A stretch of DNA of 64,000 nucleotides, taken from Pseudomonadota bacterium (GTDB taxonomy: Bacteria > Pseudomonadota > Alphaproteobacteria > Rhizobiales > Xanthobacteraceae). The stretch covers positions 1 to 64,000 of the forward strand of contig JAFEFL010000064.1 of the NCBI GenBank assembly GCA_018240595.1. Direction: 5' to 3'. The translations under genes were made by a program, and so were the position numbers. Below the pieces are notes generated by a model. It was not told where the DNA came from. It did not search any database and was given only the letters and a program-made list of their open reading frames with translations. Each line of letters starts with the position of its first letter. Positions within the stretch are counted from its first letter, which is position 1. Below, one piece after another: positions 10,228 through 18,422 of the stretch.

Positions 10228-10764
10228 TCAGGCGCCGCTCGGCTGCAATGCGGCGTCCTGCTGGAACAGGCCGACCTTCAGGTCGCTCGCCTTGTAGATT
10301 ACCTTGCCGTCCGCCGCCAACCAGCCGTCGGCGATGCCGAGGACGAGCTTGGAACGCATGACCCGCTTGAAATCGACGCCGTAGACGACCTTTTTCACGG
10401 TCGGCAGCACCTGATCGCTGAACTTGATCTCACCAGTACCGAGCGCTCGTCCTTTGCCGGGCGCCCCCAGCCAACCGAGGAAAAAGCCGACCATCTGCCA
10501 CAGGGCGTCCAGTCCGAGGCAGCCCGGCATCACCGGATCGCCCTTGAAATGGCAAAGGAAAAACCAGAGGTCCGGCTTCACGTCGAGCTCTGCCCGGACC
10601 ATGCCCTTGCCGAACTCGCCGCCGGTCTCGGAAATCTCGGTGATGCGGTCGAACATCAGCATCGGCGGCAGGGGGAGTTGGGCGTTACCCGGGCCGAACA
10701 GTTCGCCCCGTCCACAGGCCAGCAAATCCTCATAGCCAAAACTGCTACGCCGTTCCGTCATCAT
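10228..10764 (-). CDS. fabA: 3-hydroxydecanoyl-ACP dehydratase/isomerase FabA
   Basis: A 178-residue hot-dog fold enzyme that dehydrates 3-hydroxydecanoyl-ACP and isomerises the product, the entry to unsaturated fatty acids. The catalytic His72 is in FFLCHFKGDPVMPGCLGLD, and the matching acid is Asp86 in the same block. The frame is open upstream to 11025 but is Pro/Arg-rich there and unlike the family. The tandem ATGs at 10764 and 10761 follow CGGGAAC and give the family N-terminus MTERRSSFGYEDLL. It heads the fabA-fabB-fabI series and is divergent from irr. Confidence 0.95.
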   Translation of the reverse strand: MMTERRSSFGYEDLLACGRGELFGPGNAQLPLPPMLMFDRITEISETGGEFGKGMVRAELDVKPDLWFFLCHFKGDPVMPGCLGLDALWQMVGFFLGWLGAPGKGRALGTGEIKFSDQVLPTVKKVVYGVDFKRVMRSKLVLGIADGWLAADGKVIYKASDLKVGLFQQDAALQPSGA

Positions 10765-11172
10765 CCAAAGTTCCCGATTGAGCGGCCCCGGCCGAGGCCC
10801 TGAGCCACCTGAATTGCCGGAATGCCTAACACACCGGGCCGGGACCGGCAAAGGCCGTGGGGGCGGCCTCGGGGGCGGGGAATCGCCCGTGCGGCGCGAC
10901 AAAATGGCCCTCGGGGGTGATGGCTTGATCGAGCCGCCCAGCGCGGTTCCCGTATTGCGCCGCGACCGGCTTGCCGGTATGTTGCAACTGTAACCGGTTG
11001 CCGCCAAGCCATCGCCAGGCGCCACCGATTTTAGCCATTATCGCCTGAAATATCGTTCTCGTGGCGGCAATGGGCCGAATACGATATAGCCCGTATGGAC
11101 GTAGCCTGCGAATGAGTGGCAGAAGCGTTCAATTGGAATTTGTTTTGTGTTGGAAATGAGTTTGACCGATCG
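10765..11172. promoter_or_regulatory. fabA/irr divergent intergenic region
   Basis: A 408-base gap between the divergent starts of fabA and irr. The half near fabA (10780-10900) is very G/C-rich with no convincing ORF. The half near irr turns A/T-rich (11020-11170) and should hold both promoters. Close to irr there is AATTGGAATT (11131-11140), a short inverted repeat that could bind a Fur-family protein. I cannot match it to the known iron-control element with confidence. Confidence 0.4.
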
Positions 11173-11661
11173 ATGACCGAAACCCGGACCATGATGCTTC
11201 CTGTGGCCAAGGCCGATGCGGCCGCCGCGCCCGACCGGTCGGCCTTTACCGGCTGCCCCTGGCACGACGTTAAGACCATGTTGCGCGACGTCGGCCTGCG
11301 CCCGACGCGTCAGCGCATGGCGCTGGGCTGGATTCTGTTCGGCAAGGGCGATCGCCACCTGACCGCCGAGGCTCTGTACGAAGAAGCGACCCGCGCCAAG
11401 GTGCCGGTGTCGCTCGCCACCGTTTACAACACGCTGCATCAGTTCACCGAAGTCGGCCTGCTGCGCCAGGTTCCCGTGGACGGCACCAAAGCCTATTTCG
11501 ACACTAATGCTTCGGCTCACCACCACTTCTTCGTCGAAGGCGAGGATGAACTACTCGACATTCCGTCGAGCGAGGTCATCGTGGGCAAGACGCCCGAAGC
11601 GCCTGAAGGCTACGAGATCGCGCGCGTCGACGTGGTCGTGCGGCTGCGCCGCAAGGTCTGA
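11173..11661 (+). CDS. irr: Fur-family iron/heme response regulator Irr
   Basis: A 162-residue protein. It starts with a disordered segment and then TGCPWHDV, whose Cys-Pro is the heme regulatory motif of Bradyrhizobium Irr. The winged-helix domain follows (LRPTRQRMALGWILFGKG, PVSLATVYNTLHQF). The dimer domain holds the His cluster AHHHFFVEGEDEL, which is the second heme-binding site. These two motifs separate Irr from Fur and Zur. In rhizobia Irr represses heme and iron-using genes when iron is low and is inactivated by heme. An in-frame GTG at 11116 would add 19 residues; the ATG at 11173 fits homologue length better. Confidence 0.93.
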   Translation: MTETRTMMLPVAKADAAAAPDRSAFTGCPWHDVKTMLRDVGLRPTRQRMALGWILFGKGDRHLTAEALYEEATRAKVPVSLATVYNTLHQFTEVGLLRQVPVDGTKAYFDTNASAHHHFFVEGEDELLDIPSSEVIVGKTPEAPEGYEIARVDVVVRLRRKV

Positions 11662-11663
11662 TC

Positions 11664-11903
11664 CTATCTGCTCTGAATAAGTGAAGCGCGCGCGGGCCTG
11701 CCCCGCGCGTTTTGTTTTGGAGCCTCATCATCATCGCGTGCGGCTATACCTTGCCATAGCCAACGGGCGCACTCTCGCGTGCGGGCGGCATCATCGATGC
11801 CGAGGTCGCACAGCAACTCGGGCGACAGATCGCGAAGTTCACGGCGTGTCCGATAGCGACGGATATAGAGCCGGAGCCATCGCAAGGATGATAGCGGTCC
11901 CAT
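11664..11903 (-). CDS. DUF1127 family small basic protein
   Basis: A 79-residue protein with the DUF1127 core YRTRRELRDLSPELLCDLGIDD followed by an Arg/Trp-rich stretch. Such proteins are small, Arg-rich and frequent in alphaproteobacteria. Some bind RNA or affect phosphate and stress responses, but the role here is unknown. The C-terminal ~17 codons run through the irr terminator hairpin, and the gene converges on irr with a 2-base gap. The terminal part may be a passive read-through of the hairpin. Confidence 0.72.
   Translation of the reverse strand: MGPLSSLRWLRLYIRRYRTRRELRDLSPELLCDLGIDDAARTRECARWLWQGIAARDDDEAPKQNARGRPARASLIQSR
11687..11718 (+). terminator. Rho-independent terminator of irr
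   Basis: The stem CGCGCGGG (11689-11696) pairs perfectly with CCCGCGCG (11702-11709) around the loop CCTGC. It is followed by TTTTGTTTT. It lies 26 bases after the irr stop and overlaps the 3' end of the convergent DUF1127 gene. Confidence 0.85.
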
Positions 11904-12006
11904 AAGGCGAGGTTGGCGCCCTACAGCATCCCGATGTTACGGTGACGGCCGAAGCGTAGCCTGAAAAAAACGTCTATATTCCAGGCAATCGAGCACGGAG
12001 ACTGCG

Positions 12007-12708
12007 ATGGCGACCAACGCCGCATTCGCCGAAATAGCCACGCTGGCCGGCGATCCCGCGCGCGCCGGAATGCTGCATGCGCTGATGGACGGCCGCGCGC
12101 TGACCGCGAGCGAACTCGCCGGTGCCGCCAGCATTACGCCGCAAACCGCGTCGGGACACTTGAGCAAGCTCGCCGCCGGTGGCCTGCTCGTCGTCGAGAA
12201 ACAGGGCCGCCATCGCTACCACCGCCTTGCCTCGCCGGCCGTGGCGCGCATGCTGGAAAGTATCATGCAGGTCGCGGCCGATCAGGTCTCGCGGCGCAAG
12301 CCGGTTGTGACCGGGCCGCGCGACAGGGCGCTGCGTGCGGCGCGGACCTGTTACGATCATCTGGCCGGCCATCTCGGCGTTTCGCTGGCGGACTCGCTGA
12401 TCGCAAACAAGCAGATCGAACTGACGTCGGATGCCGGTATCGTCACCGCGCGCGGCGTTAGTTTGTTCGACAAGCTCGGTATCGATTACGCCACGCGAAA
12501 GCCGTCCAGCCGCGCGCGCATGCTGTGCCGGCCATGTCTCGATTGGAGCGAGCGGCGGCCGCATCTGGCCGGCGCACTTGGCGCAGCACTATGCGCACAT
12601 TGTTTGAAATCGGGCTGGATCCGGCGCATTGACGGCACGCGCGCCGTCAGCGTCACGACCAAAGGTCGCGGCGCGTTTCGTGACCTGTTCGGGATCGAGA
12701 CGGTCTAG
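12007..12708 (+). CDS. ArsR-type winged-helix regulator with C-terminal domain
   Basis: A 233-residue protein. The first ~90 residues form an ArsR-like winged helix (LAGDPARAGMLHALMDG, recognition helix ITPQTASGHLSKLAAGGLL, wing EKQGRHRYHRL). The remaining ~140 residues are a less common extension with several Cys residues (CRPCLDW and CAHC). A CxxC pair plus a second pair could hold a metal, but that is only a pattern. The start follows a clear GGAG ribosome site. It converges on the SH3 gene with a 4-base overlap. Confidence 0.85.
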   Translation: MATNAAFAEIATLAGDPARAGMLHALMDGRALTASELAGAASITPQTASGHLSKLAAGGLLVVEKQGRHRYHRLASPAVARMLESIMQVAADQVSRRKPVVTGPRDRALRAARTCYDHLAGHLGVSLADSLIANKQIELTSDAGIVTARGVSLFDKLGIDYATRKPSSRARMLCRPCLDWSERRPHLAGALGAALCAHCLKSGWIRRIDGTRAVSVTTKGRGAFRDLFGIETV

Positions 12709-13286
12709 TCGACTTTTTCGTTCGGGTATGCACCCCAGAGCCGCTCCTGAACGATGTAGCCGGCGAAGCCCTTGCCGGCGATCTCGCACCAGTGACCGTC
12801 GCAGTTCTTGATTTGCGCCAGCACGCCGGCCTGCAGCCGCGCCATCACGGCGGAAGCCGGATTCGGCTCCTGATAGAGCGGCACGAGATCGTCTTTCTTG
12901 GTCGGCACAATGACGGCGGTGCGGCGGCCCGACAGCAGCGAGTGGTAGACCCAGCCTTCGGCGCCCTCCCAGTCGCGGATACGGCGCCAGTTCTCAAACT
13001 CGGCGGTCACCTCGACCGGCATGCCGGCGCGGGTATAGACCCACCGGACGTCCTGGTCCTTGTTGGGACCGCCGCGGACATTGGTCCGGTCCGATTTCAG
13101 GCTCACGAAACGCGGTATCGGCAACCCGCTAACGGGGCCGGTAGCAAGATCGGACGCCGGCGCGCCACCGGTCGTGCCGGCAAGGAAAATCGCCGCAAAA
13201 AGCGCACCGGCCCAGCGCCGGATGCCGCCGCGGCGGCCGAAGCGCGCAACCTTGAGCTCGCGGACACTTTGTCTTGCCCCAGCCAT
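12705..13286 (-). CDS. Exported SH3-like domain protein
   Basis: A 193-residue protein with an N-terminal basic region and hydrophobic segment (WAGALFAAIFLAGTTGGAPAS), giving secretion or membrane anchoring. One bacterial SH3-like domain is clear (SDRTNVRGGPNKDQDVRWVY ... EGWVYHSLLSGRR), and a second degenerate one follows (VPLYQEPNPASAVMARLQAG ... GWC-like HWCEIAGKGFAGYI). Bacterial SH3 domains often bind cell-wall peptides. The frame is open to 13664, but that part overlaps the divergent dehydrogenase gene. The ATG at 13286 is the first that does not. Confidence 0.8.
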   Translation of the reverse strand: MAGARQSVRELKVARFGRRGGIRRWAGALFAAIFLAGTTGGAPASDLATGPVSGLPIPRFVSLKSDRTNVRGGPNKDQDVRWVYTRAGMPVEVTAEFENWRRIRDWEGAEGWVYHSLLSGRRTAVIVPTKKDDLVPLYQEPNPASAVMARLQAGVLAQIKNCDGHWCEIAGKGFAGYIVQERLWGAYPNEKVD

Positions 13287-13395
13287 CTGATAGGAAAAGT
13301 CAGGAATTTTGGAACCCCGCACGCGCGAAGCGGCAGTTTGTGCGAGTGCGGTTAAAGAGACCTGAACACCCGGTCCGTTGTGAGTTGAAGTTCTT

Positions 13396-14397
13396 ATGGT
13401 CAAGCAGAAGAAGCCCGTCGTCGTCGTGACCCGCAAATTGCCCGATGCCATCCAGCAGCGGATGCAGGAACTGTTCGACGTACGCCTGAACGCCAACGAC
13501 AAGCCTATGTCAGCGGCCGAACTCGCCGACGCCATGAAGACCGCCGATGTTCTGGTTCCAACCGTGACGGACCGAATCGACGCCGCTCTGCTTTCGAAGT
13601 CGGGCGAGCAACTGCGGCTGATCGCCAATTTCGGCAACGGCGTCGACAATATCGACGTCGCCACCGCCGTTCAGCGCGGCATCACCGTGACCAATACGCC
13701 GGGCGTGCTGACCGAAGACACCGCCGACATGACCATGGCTCTGATCCTCGCCGTGCCGCGCCGGCTCGCCGAGGGCGCCAATGTGCTGATCACCGATCAG
13801 GAATGGAACGGCTGGTCGCCGACCTGGATGCTCGGCCACCGCATCTGGGGCAAGCGGCTCGGCATTATCGGCATGGGCCGGATCGGTCAGGCGGTGGCAC
13901 GACGCGCCCGGGCCTTCGGCCTGCAGATCCACTATCACAACCGCCGCAAGGTGGCGCCGAAGATCGAGGAAGAGCTCGACGCAACCTACTGGGAGAGCCT
14001 CGACCAGATGCTCGCTCGCATGGACATCGTGTCGGTGAACTGTCCGCACACGCCGGCGACGTTCCATCTATTGTCCGCGCGTCGCTTGAAGATGCTGCGG
14101 CCCGAGGCTTATGTCGTGAACACGGCGCGCGGCGAAGTGATCGACGAAAATGCGCTGGCGCGGATGCTTGAAGCCGGCGACATCGCCGGCGCTGGCCTCG
14201 ACGTGTTCGAGCACGAACCCGCGGTCAATCCGAAGCTGGTCAAGCTCGCCAAGGCCGGCAAGGTCGTACTGCTGCCGCACATGGGCTCGGCGACGCTCGA
14301 AGGCCGCATCGACATGGGCGAAAAGGTCATCATCAACATCAAGACGTTCATGGACGGTCACCGTCCGCCGGATCGCGTGCTGCCGTCGATGCTGTGA
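13396..14397 (+). CDS. D-isomer 2-hydroxyacid dehydrogenase (D-glycerate/glyoxylate type)
   Basis: A 333-residue NAD(P)-dependent dehydrogenase. The nucleotide-binding loop is GMGRIGQAVARRARAFG (about residue 157). The catalytic triad is visible as Arg in NTARGEVIDENAL, Glu in DVFEHEP and His in LLPHMGSAT. The family interconverts D-2-hydroxyacids and 2-oxoacids. Glyoxylate/hydroxypyruvate reductase is the most likely activity from overall resemblance to rhizobial D-glycerate dehydrogenases. It is transcribed divergently from the SH3 gene. Confidence 0.9.
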   Translation: MVKQKKPVVVVTRKLPDAIQQRMQELFDVRLNANDKPMSAAELADAMKTADVLVPTVTDRIDAALLSKSGEQLRLIANFGNGVDNIDVATAVQRGITVTNTPGVLTEDTADMTMALILAVPRRLAEGANVLITDQEWNGWSPTWMLGHRIWGKRLGIIGMGRIGQAVARRARAFGLQIHYHNRRKVAPKIEEELDATYWESLDQMLARMDIVSVNCPHTPATFHLLSARRLKMLRPEAYVVNTARGEVIDENALARMLEAGDIAGAGLDVFEHEPAVNPKLVKLAKAGKVVLLPHMGSATLEGRIDMGEKVIINIKTFMDGHRPPDRVLPSML

Positions 14398-14430
14398 GCA
14401 TCGCTGTTCATCACCGGCAGATCCACATTG

Positions 14431-14501
14431 TCCGTTCATTCCCGCGCAAGCGGGAATCCAGAAAGAATAACTGGGTCCCCGCTTTCGCGGGGACGAACGG
14501 A
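14431..14501. repeat. Paired-hairpin dispersed repeat (TCCGTTC...GAACGGA)
   Basis: A 71-base element with the perfect terminal repeat TCCGTTC (14431-14437) and GAACGGA (14495-14501). The left hairpin is ATTCCCGCGCAAGCGGGAAT and the right hairpin is GTCCCCGCTTTCGCGGGGAC, joined by a short spacer. It sits just after the dehydrogenase gene and may also act as a terminator for it. Confidence 0.75.
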
Positions 14502-14542
14502 GGATTGCTCAGCGCTTTGCGCGTCGCGTAATGACAGCGTGA

Positions 14543-14800
14543 TTACCGCGGTGTGCGCCGGCGATCCGGCGTGTCGGATTCCGAGTGCATCATGCGCTTG
14601 AAATACATGCCGCGATGGCCGCATTTCGGACACGGCACGGAAAACTCGACAGCCACGTTTCCGGGCTTGTCAACGAAAATCGGCGAATGACATTTCTGAC
14701 ATTCGACGACGCCGCGTTCCTCGCGTCCACCGCCATGGCCGAATTGCGCTGCCGACATCATGTTGCCAACCGGACTCTGTTTCTCCGACTTTGAGTCCAT
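14543..14800 (-). CDS. Small zinc-ribbon protein of unknown function
   Basis: An 85-residue protein with two CxxC knuckles (ECQKCHSP and VPCPKCGHRG) 22 residues apart, a pattern that fits a zinc ribbon. The N-terminus is polar and the C-terminus basic. The start at 14800 has a modest AGG site. I do not recognise a named family. It is flanked by a repeat element and the MoeB-like gene and may be monocistronic. Confidence 0.7.
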   Translation of the reverse strand: MDSKSEKQSPVGNMMSAAQFGHGGGREERGVVECQKCHSPIFVDKPGNVAVEFSVPCPKCGHRGMYFKRMMHSESDTPDRRRTPR

Positions 14801-14909
14801 TTTGACCTAAAAATGCTGTGCGCCTGTTAAGGGGATCGCAAGCAAGGTGTAAACGGCCGTTAGCGCTAAGACATATCAAACCGATGACAACGGGCCGCGT
14901 TAAATCGCG

Positions 14910-15710
14910 TCAATAAATTCCGGACAAATCCGTAATCGTGGCGTTATCGCCGCTCAATGGATTGGCACTGTCCCACTCGTAACCGAGCGTTTCGAAACGC
15001 ATCGACCGCGCATCGATCATCAGCAGGCGTCCGACCAGGCCCTCGCCGAAGCCGACGATCTCGCGGATTACCTCGAGCGCCATCATCGAACCGAGAATGC
15101 CGGGCAACGCGCCGAGAATGCCGGCCTCGGAGCACGCCGGCACCGTGCCCGGCGGCGGCGGCTCGGGAAACAGGCAACGATAGGTCGGGTTGGGTGTGCC
15201 GTCGGCCCGCTTCTCATGCGCACGAATGGTGGTGAGCGAGCCGTCGAACACGCCGAGCGCGGCGGTTACAAGCGGCTTCTTCGCGAGATAGCAGCCATCG
15301 GCCACAAGATAGCGCGTGGCGAAGTTGTCGGAGCCGTCCGCGACGATGTCGTAGCTCTCGATCAGCGGCATGGCGTTGCCGGCATTGAGGCGCTCGTTAT
15401 GCACCTCGATTTTCGCATGCGGGTTGAGCTTTGCGATCGCCTGCGCCGCGCGTTCGGCCTTGAGGGCGCCGACGTCCTCCGTGCCGAAGATGACCTGCCG
15501 CTGCAGGTTCGACAGCGCGACCTGATCGTCATCGACAATACCAATCGTGCCGACGCCGGCCGCGGCGAGGTAAAGGATGAGCGGCGCACCGAGGCCGCCG
15601 GCGCCGATGACCAGAACCCGCGCAGCCTTGAGCTTGCCCTGGCCCGGGCCGCCCACCTCGCGCATGACGATGTGGCGGGCATAGCGTTCGACTTCTTCCG
15701 GCGTCAGCAT
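14910..15710 (-). CDS. HesA/MoeB/ThiF family adenylyltransferase (E1-like)
   Basis: A 266-residue E1-like enzyme that adenylates the C-terminal Gly of a ubiquitin-like sulfur carrier (MoaD or ThiS type). Visible motifs are YARHIVMREVGGPGQ, the ATP loop VIGAGGLGAP, the Asp/Arg region DDDQVALSNLQRQ, and CSEAGILGALPGILGSMMA. The two CxxC zinc pairs typical of E. coli MoeB and ThiF are absent. Either MoeB or ThiF could be right, since no partner gene lies alongside. The ATG at 15710 gives the family N-terminus MLTPEEVERYARH. Confidence 0.85.
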   Translation of the reverse strand: MLTPEEVERYARHIVMREVGGPGQGKLKAARVLVIGAGGLGAPLILYLAAAGVGTIGIVDDDQVALSNLQRQVIFGTEDVGALKAERAAQAIAKLNPHAKIEVHNERLNAGNAMPLIESYDIVADGSDNFATRYLVADGCYLAKKPLVTAALGVFDGSLTTIRAHEKRADGTPNPTYRCLFPEPPPPGTVPACSEAGILGALPGILGSMMALEVIREIVGFGEGLVGRLLMIDARSMRFETLGYEWDSANPLSGDNATITDLSGIY

Positions 15711-15808
15711 TGGCGTTAATCTAGCATCCGGCCGCGGCAAAACGAGCCGGTTAATGCAGTTTCGCAAGGCCGGTTGCGCGACCTCTTCGTTCGGCTAAGG
15801 TGCCGGCC

Positions 15809-17482
15809 ATGGTTAAACGTGCGTTAATGGCGAGGCGTTTCGGCCGCTTTTCCGCGGTTTCGGCGGCCATGGTGGTTTTTGTCCTGGGCGCAGCACCGGC
15901 TTTGGCCCAGGCGCCCGGCGCCGCCGCCGACGCGTCGCCCTACCCGATGGATACCGCGGACGCGCCATCGGCGGCTAAAAAGCCGGAGAAGCCAGCTCAT
16001 GCTGCACCGGCCAAACCGGCCGCCAATCCCGCGACCGAGGCCAAAGCCATAACGCCGCTGCCGCCCACCAGACCCGACGCGCTGAAGAAGCTCGATACCG
16101 CAGCGGCGGCCCAGATCGCCAAATCAGCGCCAGCGCCCGCGACCCCGCCCGCCAAAGAACCGGCGAAGGACGCGACCAAGGAGACGGCCAAAGAAACGTC
16201 CAAGGACGCGCCAAAGCCCGATCCGCTGTCGACGCCCCTCACCGCGACCAAGGAAGGCGACACGCTGTACGGCAACGCGGCCGACGAGCGGCTGCTGCTA
16301 CAGGCGGCGCTGCTATGGGCCGGCGACTACACCGGCGCCGCCGAAAACGGCGACGATCCGCTCGCCACCGCGGTGAAGAATTTCCAGAAGCGCAAGAACT
16401 ACAAGGTCACCGGCACGCTCAGCGACAGTGAGCGCAAGGAACTGCTCACCGCCGCGCGCAATTACCAGGACGAGTTCGGCTGGAACGTGGTCGTCGATCC
16501 GGCGACCGGCATCCGCATCGGCCTGCCGGCGAAAATGGTGCCGATCGCGCATGATGCGCCGCGCGGCACGCGCTGGTCGTCGCGTCATGGCGACGTGCAG
16601 GTCGAGACGTTCCGCTATGCCGATCCGAACCTGAAGCTCGCCACTCTGTTCGAGCGTGAGAAGCAGGAGCCTTCGACACGCCGCGTCGAATACAGCGTTT
16701 TGCGCGACGACAGCTTCTTCGTCAGCGGCATTCAGGGCCTGCGCAAATTCGCGGTGCGCGCGTCGATGCGCAACGGCGAGATTCGCGGCTTCACCATGAC
16801 CTTCGATCAGATGATGGAAGGCATCGTCGCGCCGGTAATGGTGGCGATGGCGTCGGCCTTTTCGCCCTTTCCGTCGCGCGCCGCCCCGTTCGCGGCGCTG
16901 TCGAAATCGGTCGAATACGGCAACGGCCTCGTCGTCAGCGGCAAAGGCCATATCGTCACCGATGCGCGGCTGACGCGCGGCTGTCAGGTGCTGGTGGCGC
17001 ATGGTCTTGGCGATGCCGAGCGCGTCGCCGACGATGCCGACAAGGGGCTGACGCTGCTGCGCGTCTATGGACCGCGCAAGCTGTCGCCGTTGTCACTGAC
17101 GGCGGCAAGCGCCAAGGCGACCGCAAAGCCCGGCGATATCACGCTCAGCGGCGTACCCGATCCGAAGGACGCCAGTGGCCGCGACCGCATCGCCGACATC
17201 AAGGCGCGGTTCACTTCGAGCGGCAGCATCGACCTGCGCGACCCGGTGCCGATGGCCGGCTTCACCGGCGCCGCGGCGATCGACGGTGATGGCCGTTTCA
17301 TCGGCATGATGGCGATGGGGCCCGCCGTGCTGGCGAGCATTCAACTCGCCGCGCCGCCGGTGCGGCTGGTGCGCGCCGACGCCATCCGCGCCTTCCTCGA
17401 TGCGCATCATGTCGCGACGCCGGCGACAGCGGCCGGCAATCCGCGCGACGCCGTGGTGCGGATCATTTGCGTGCGCAAATAG
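15809..17482 (+). CDS. Exported peptidoglycan-binding-like protein with degenerate trypsin fold
   Basis: A 557-residue protein. It has a signal peptide (about residues 1-34, ending APALAQ) and a Pro/Ala/Lys-rich linker to about 145. A PGB-like helical domain follows (about 162-216, including AVKNFQKRKNYKVTGTLSDSE). The last ~190 residues read like an HtrA-type serine protease barrel: GNGLVVSGKGHIVTDARLTRGC, DKGLTLLRV, and GFTGAAAIDGDGRFIGM. At the positions where active enzymes have His, Asp and Ser I read Arg387, Gly413 and Thr486. It is therefore probably a catalytically dead scaffold or binding protein in the periplasm. The start follows an AAGG site. Confidence 0.75.
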   Translation: MVKRALMARRFGRFSAVSAAMVVFVLGAAPALAQAPGAAADASPYPMDTADAPSAAKKPEKPAHAAPAKPAANPATEAKAITPLPPTRPDALKKLDTAAAAQIAKSAPAPATPPAKEPAKDATKETAKETSKDAPKPDPLSTPLTATKEGDTLYGNAADERLLLQAALLWAGDYTGAAENGDDPLATAVKNFQKRKNYKVTGTLSDSERKELLTAARNYQDEFGWNVVVDPATGIRIGLPAKMVPIAHDAPRGTRWSSRHGDVQVETFRYADPNLKLATLFEREKQEPSTRRVEYSVLRDDSFFVSGIQGLRKFAVRASMRNGEIRGFTMTFDQMMEGIVAPVMVAMASAFSPFPSRAAPFAALSKSVEYGNGLVVSGKGHIVTDARLTRGCQVLVAHGLGDAERVADDADKGLTLLRVYGPRKLSPLSLTAASAKATAKPGDITLSGVPDPKDASGRDRIADIKARFTSSGSIDLRDPVPMAGFTGAAAIDGDGRFIGMMAMGPAVLASIQLAAPPVRLVRADAIRAFLDAHHVATPATAAGNPRDAVVRIICVRK

Positions 17483-17494
17483 ACGGAAAATAAT

Positions 17495-17580
17495 TCCGTT
17501 CGTCCCCGCGAAAACGGGGACCCAGCTTGAAGCCACACATCATGAGAAATTGGGCCCCCGCTTTCGCGGGGGCGAACGGA
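17495..17580. repeat. Paired-hairpin dispersed repeat (TCCGTTC...GAACGGA)
   Basis: The element begins TCCGTTCGTCCCCGCG and ends CGCGGGGGCGAACGGA, with outer 7-base inverted ends identical to those at 14431. Both halves are hairpins (CCCCGCGAAAACGGGG and CCCCCGCTTTCGCGGGGG). It lies between two convergent genes and could terminate both. Confidence 0.75.
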
Positions 17581-17615
17581 GAGTAGTGTGCCGCAGCGCG
17601 TGCGGGGCAGAGGTG

Positions 17616-18389
17616 CTACTTATTCCTCCACTGGGCTTTGCGCTTTTCGACGAAGGCTTTCATGCCTTCCTTCTGATCCTCGGTGGCGAACAGCGAGTGG
17701 AACAGGCGGCGCTCGAAGCGCAGACCTTCGTTCAGCGTCGATTCGAAAGCGACATCGACCGATTCCTTGGCTGCCAGCACAGACGGCAGCGACAGGCCGG
17801 CGATGGTCTCGGCCGCCTTCATCGCCTCCTCCATCAGCTGCGCCGCCGGCACGACGCGGGCGACGAGACCGGAGCGCTCGGCCTCGGCGGCGTCCATCAT
17901 GCGGCCGGTGAGCACGAGGTCCATCGCCTTGGCCTTGCCGATCGCGCGCGTCAGGCGCTGCGTGCCGCCGAGACCGGGAATGACGCCGAGCTTGATTTCC
18001 GGCTGGCCGAACTTCGCCGTATCGGCGGCGATGATGAAATCGCACTGCATGGCGAGTTCGCAACCGCCGCCGAGCGCGAAGCCGGCGACCGCGGCGATGA
18101 CCGGCTTGCGCGTGCGGTGCGCCACGGTCCAGTCGGCGGTGAAGTTGCCGAGATAGGCCTCCATGAAGGTCTTGTCCGCCATCTCCTTGATGTCGGCGCC
18201 GGCGGCGAATGCCTTGTCACTGCCGGTGATGAGCAGGCAGCCGATGGCATCGTTGTTCTGGAATTCGGTCACCGCCTGCGACAGATCGCTGATCAACGCG
18301 CGGTTGAGCGCGTTGAGCGCCGCCGGGCGGTTGAGCGTGATGACGCCGACACGGCCTTTGGTGTCGACGATGATGTTTTCGTATGCCAT
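17616..18389 (-). CDS. Enoyl-CoA hydratase (crotonase family)
   Basis: A 257-residue crotonase. The oxyanion-hole segment is AFAAGADIKEM. The two catalytic glutamates are in GGGCELAMQCD and FGQPEIKLGVIPGLGGTQRL, as in mitochondrial-type short-chain enoyl-CoA hydratases. It hydrates 2-trans-enoyl-CoA in beta-oxidation or an amino acid catabolic route; the exact substrate cannot be read. It is 33 bases downstream of mutM on the same strand. Confidence 0.9.
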   Translation of the reverse strand: MAYENIIVDTKGRVGVITLNRPAALNALNRALISDLSQAVTEFQNNDAIGCLLITGSDKAFAAGADIKEMADKTFMEAYLGNFTADWTVAHRTRKPVIAAVAGFALGGGCELAMQCDFIIAADTAKFGQPEIKLGVIPGLGGTQRLTRAIGKAKAMDLVLTGRMMDAAEAERSGLVARVVPAAQLMEEAMKAAETIAGLSLPSVLAAKESVDVAFESTLNEGLRFERRLFHSLFATEDQKEGMKAFVEKRKAQWRNK

Positions 18390-18422
18390 TTCCTGCTCCC
18401 GGCGTTGCGCTGTAGCGTTATC

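Noticed and set aside
10765..11025. Upstream extension of fabA
   Set aside because: Pro/Arg-rich and unlike FabA. The tandem ATGs at 10764/10761 have a ribosome site.
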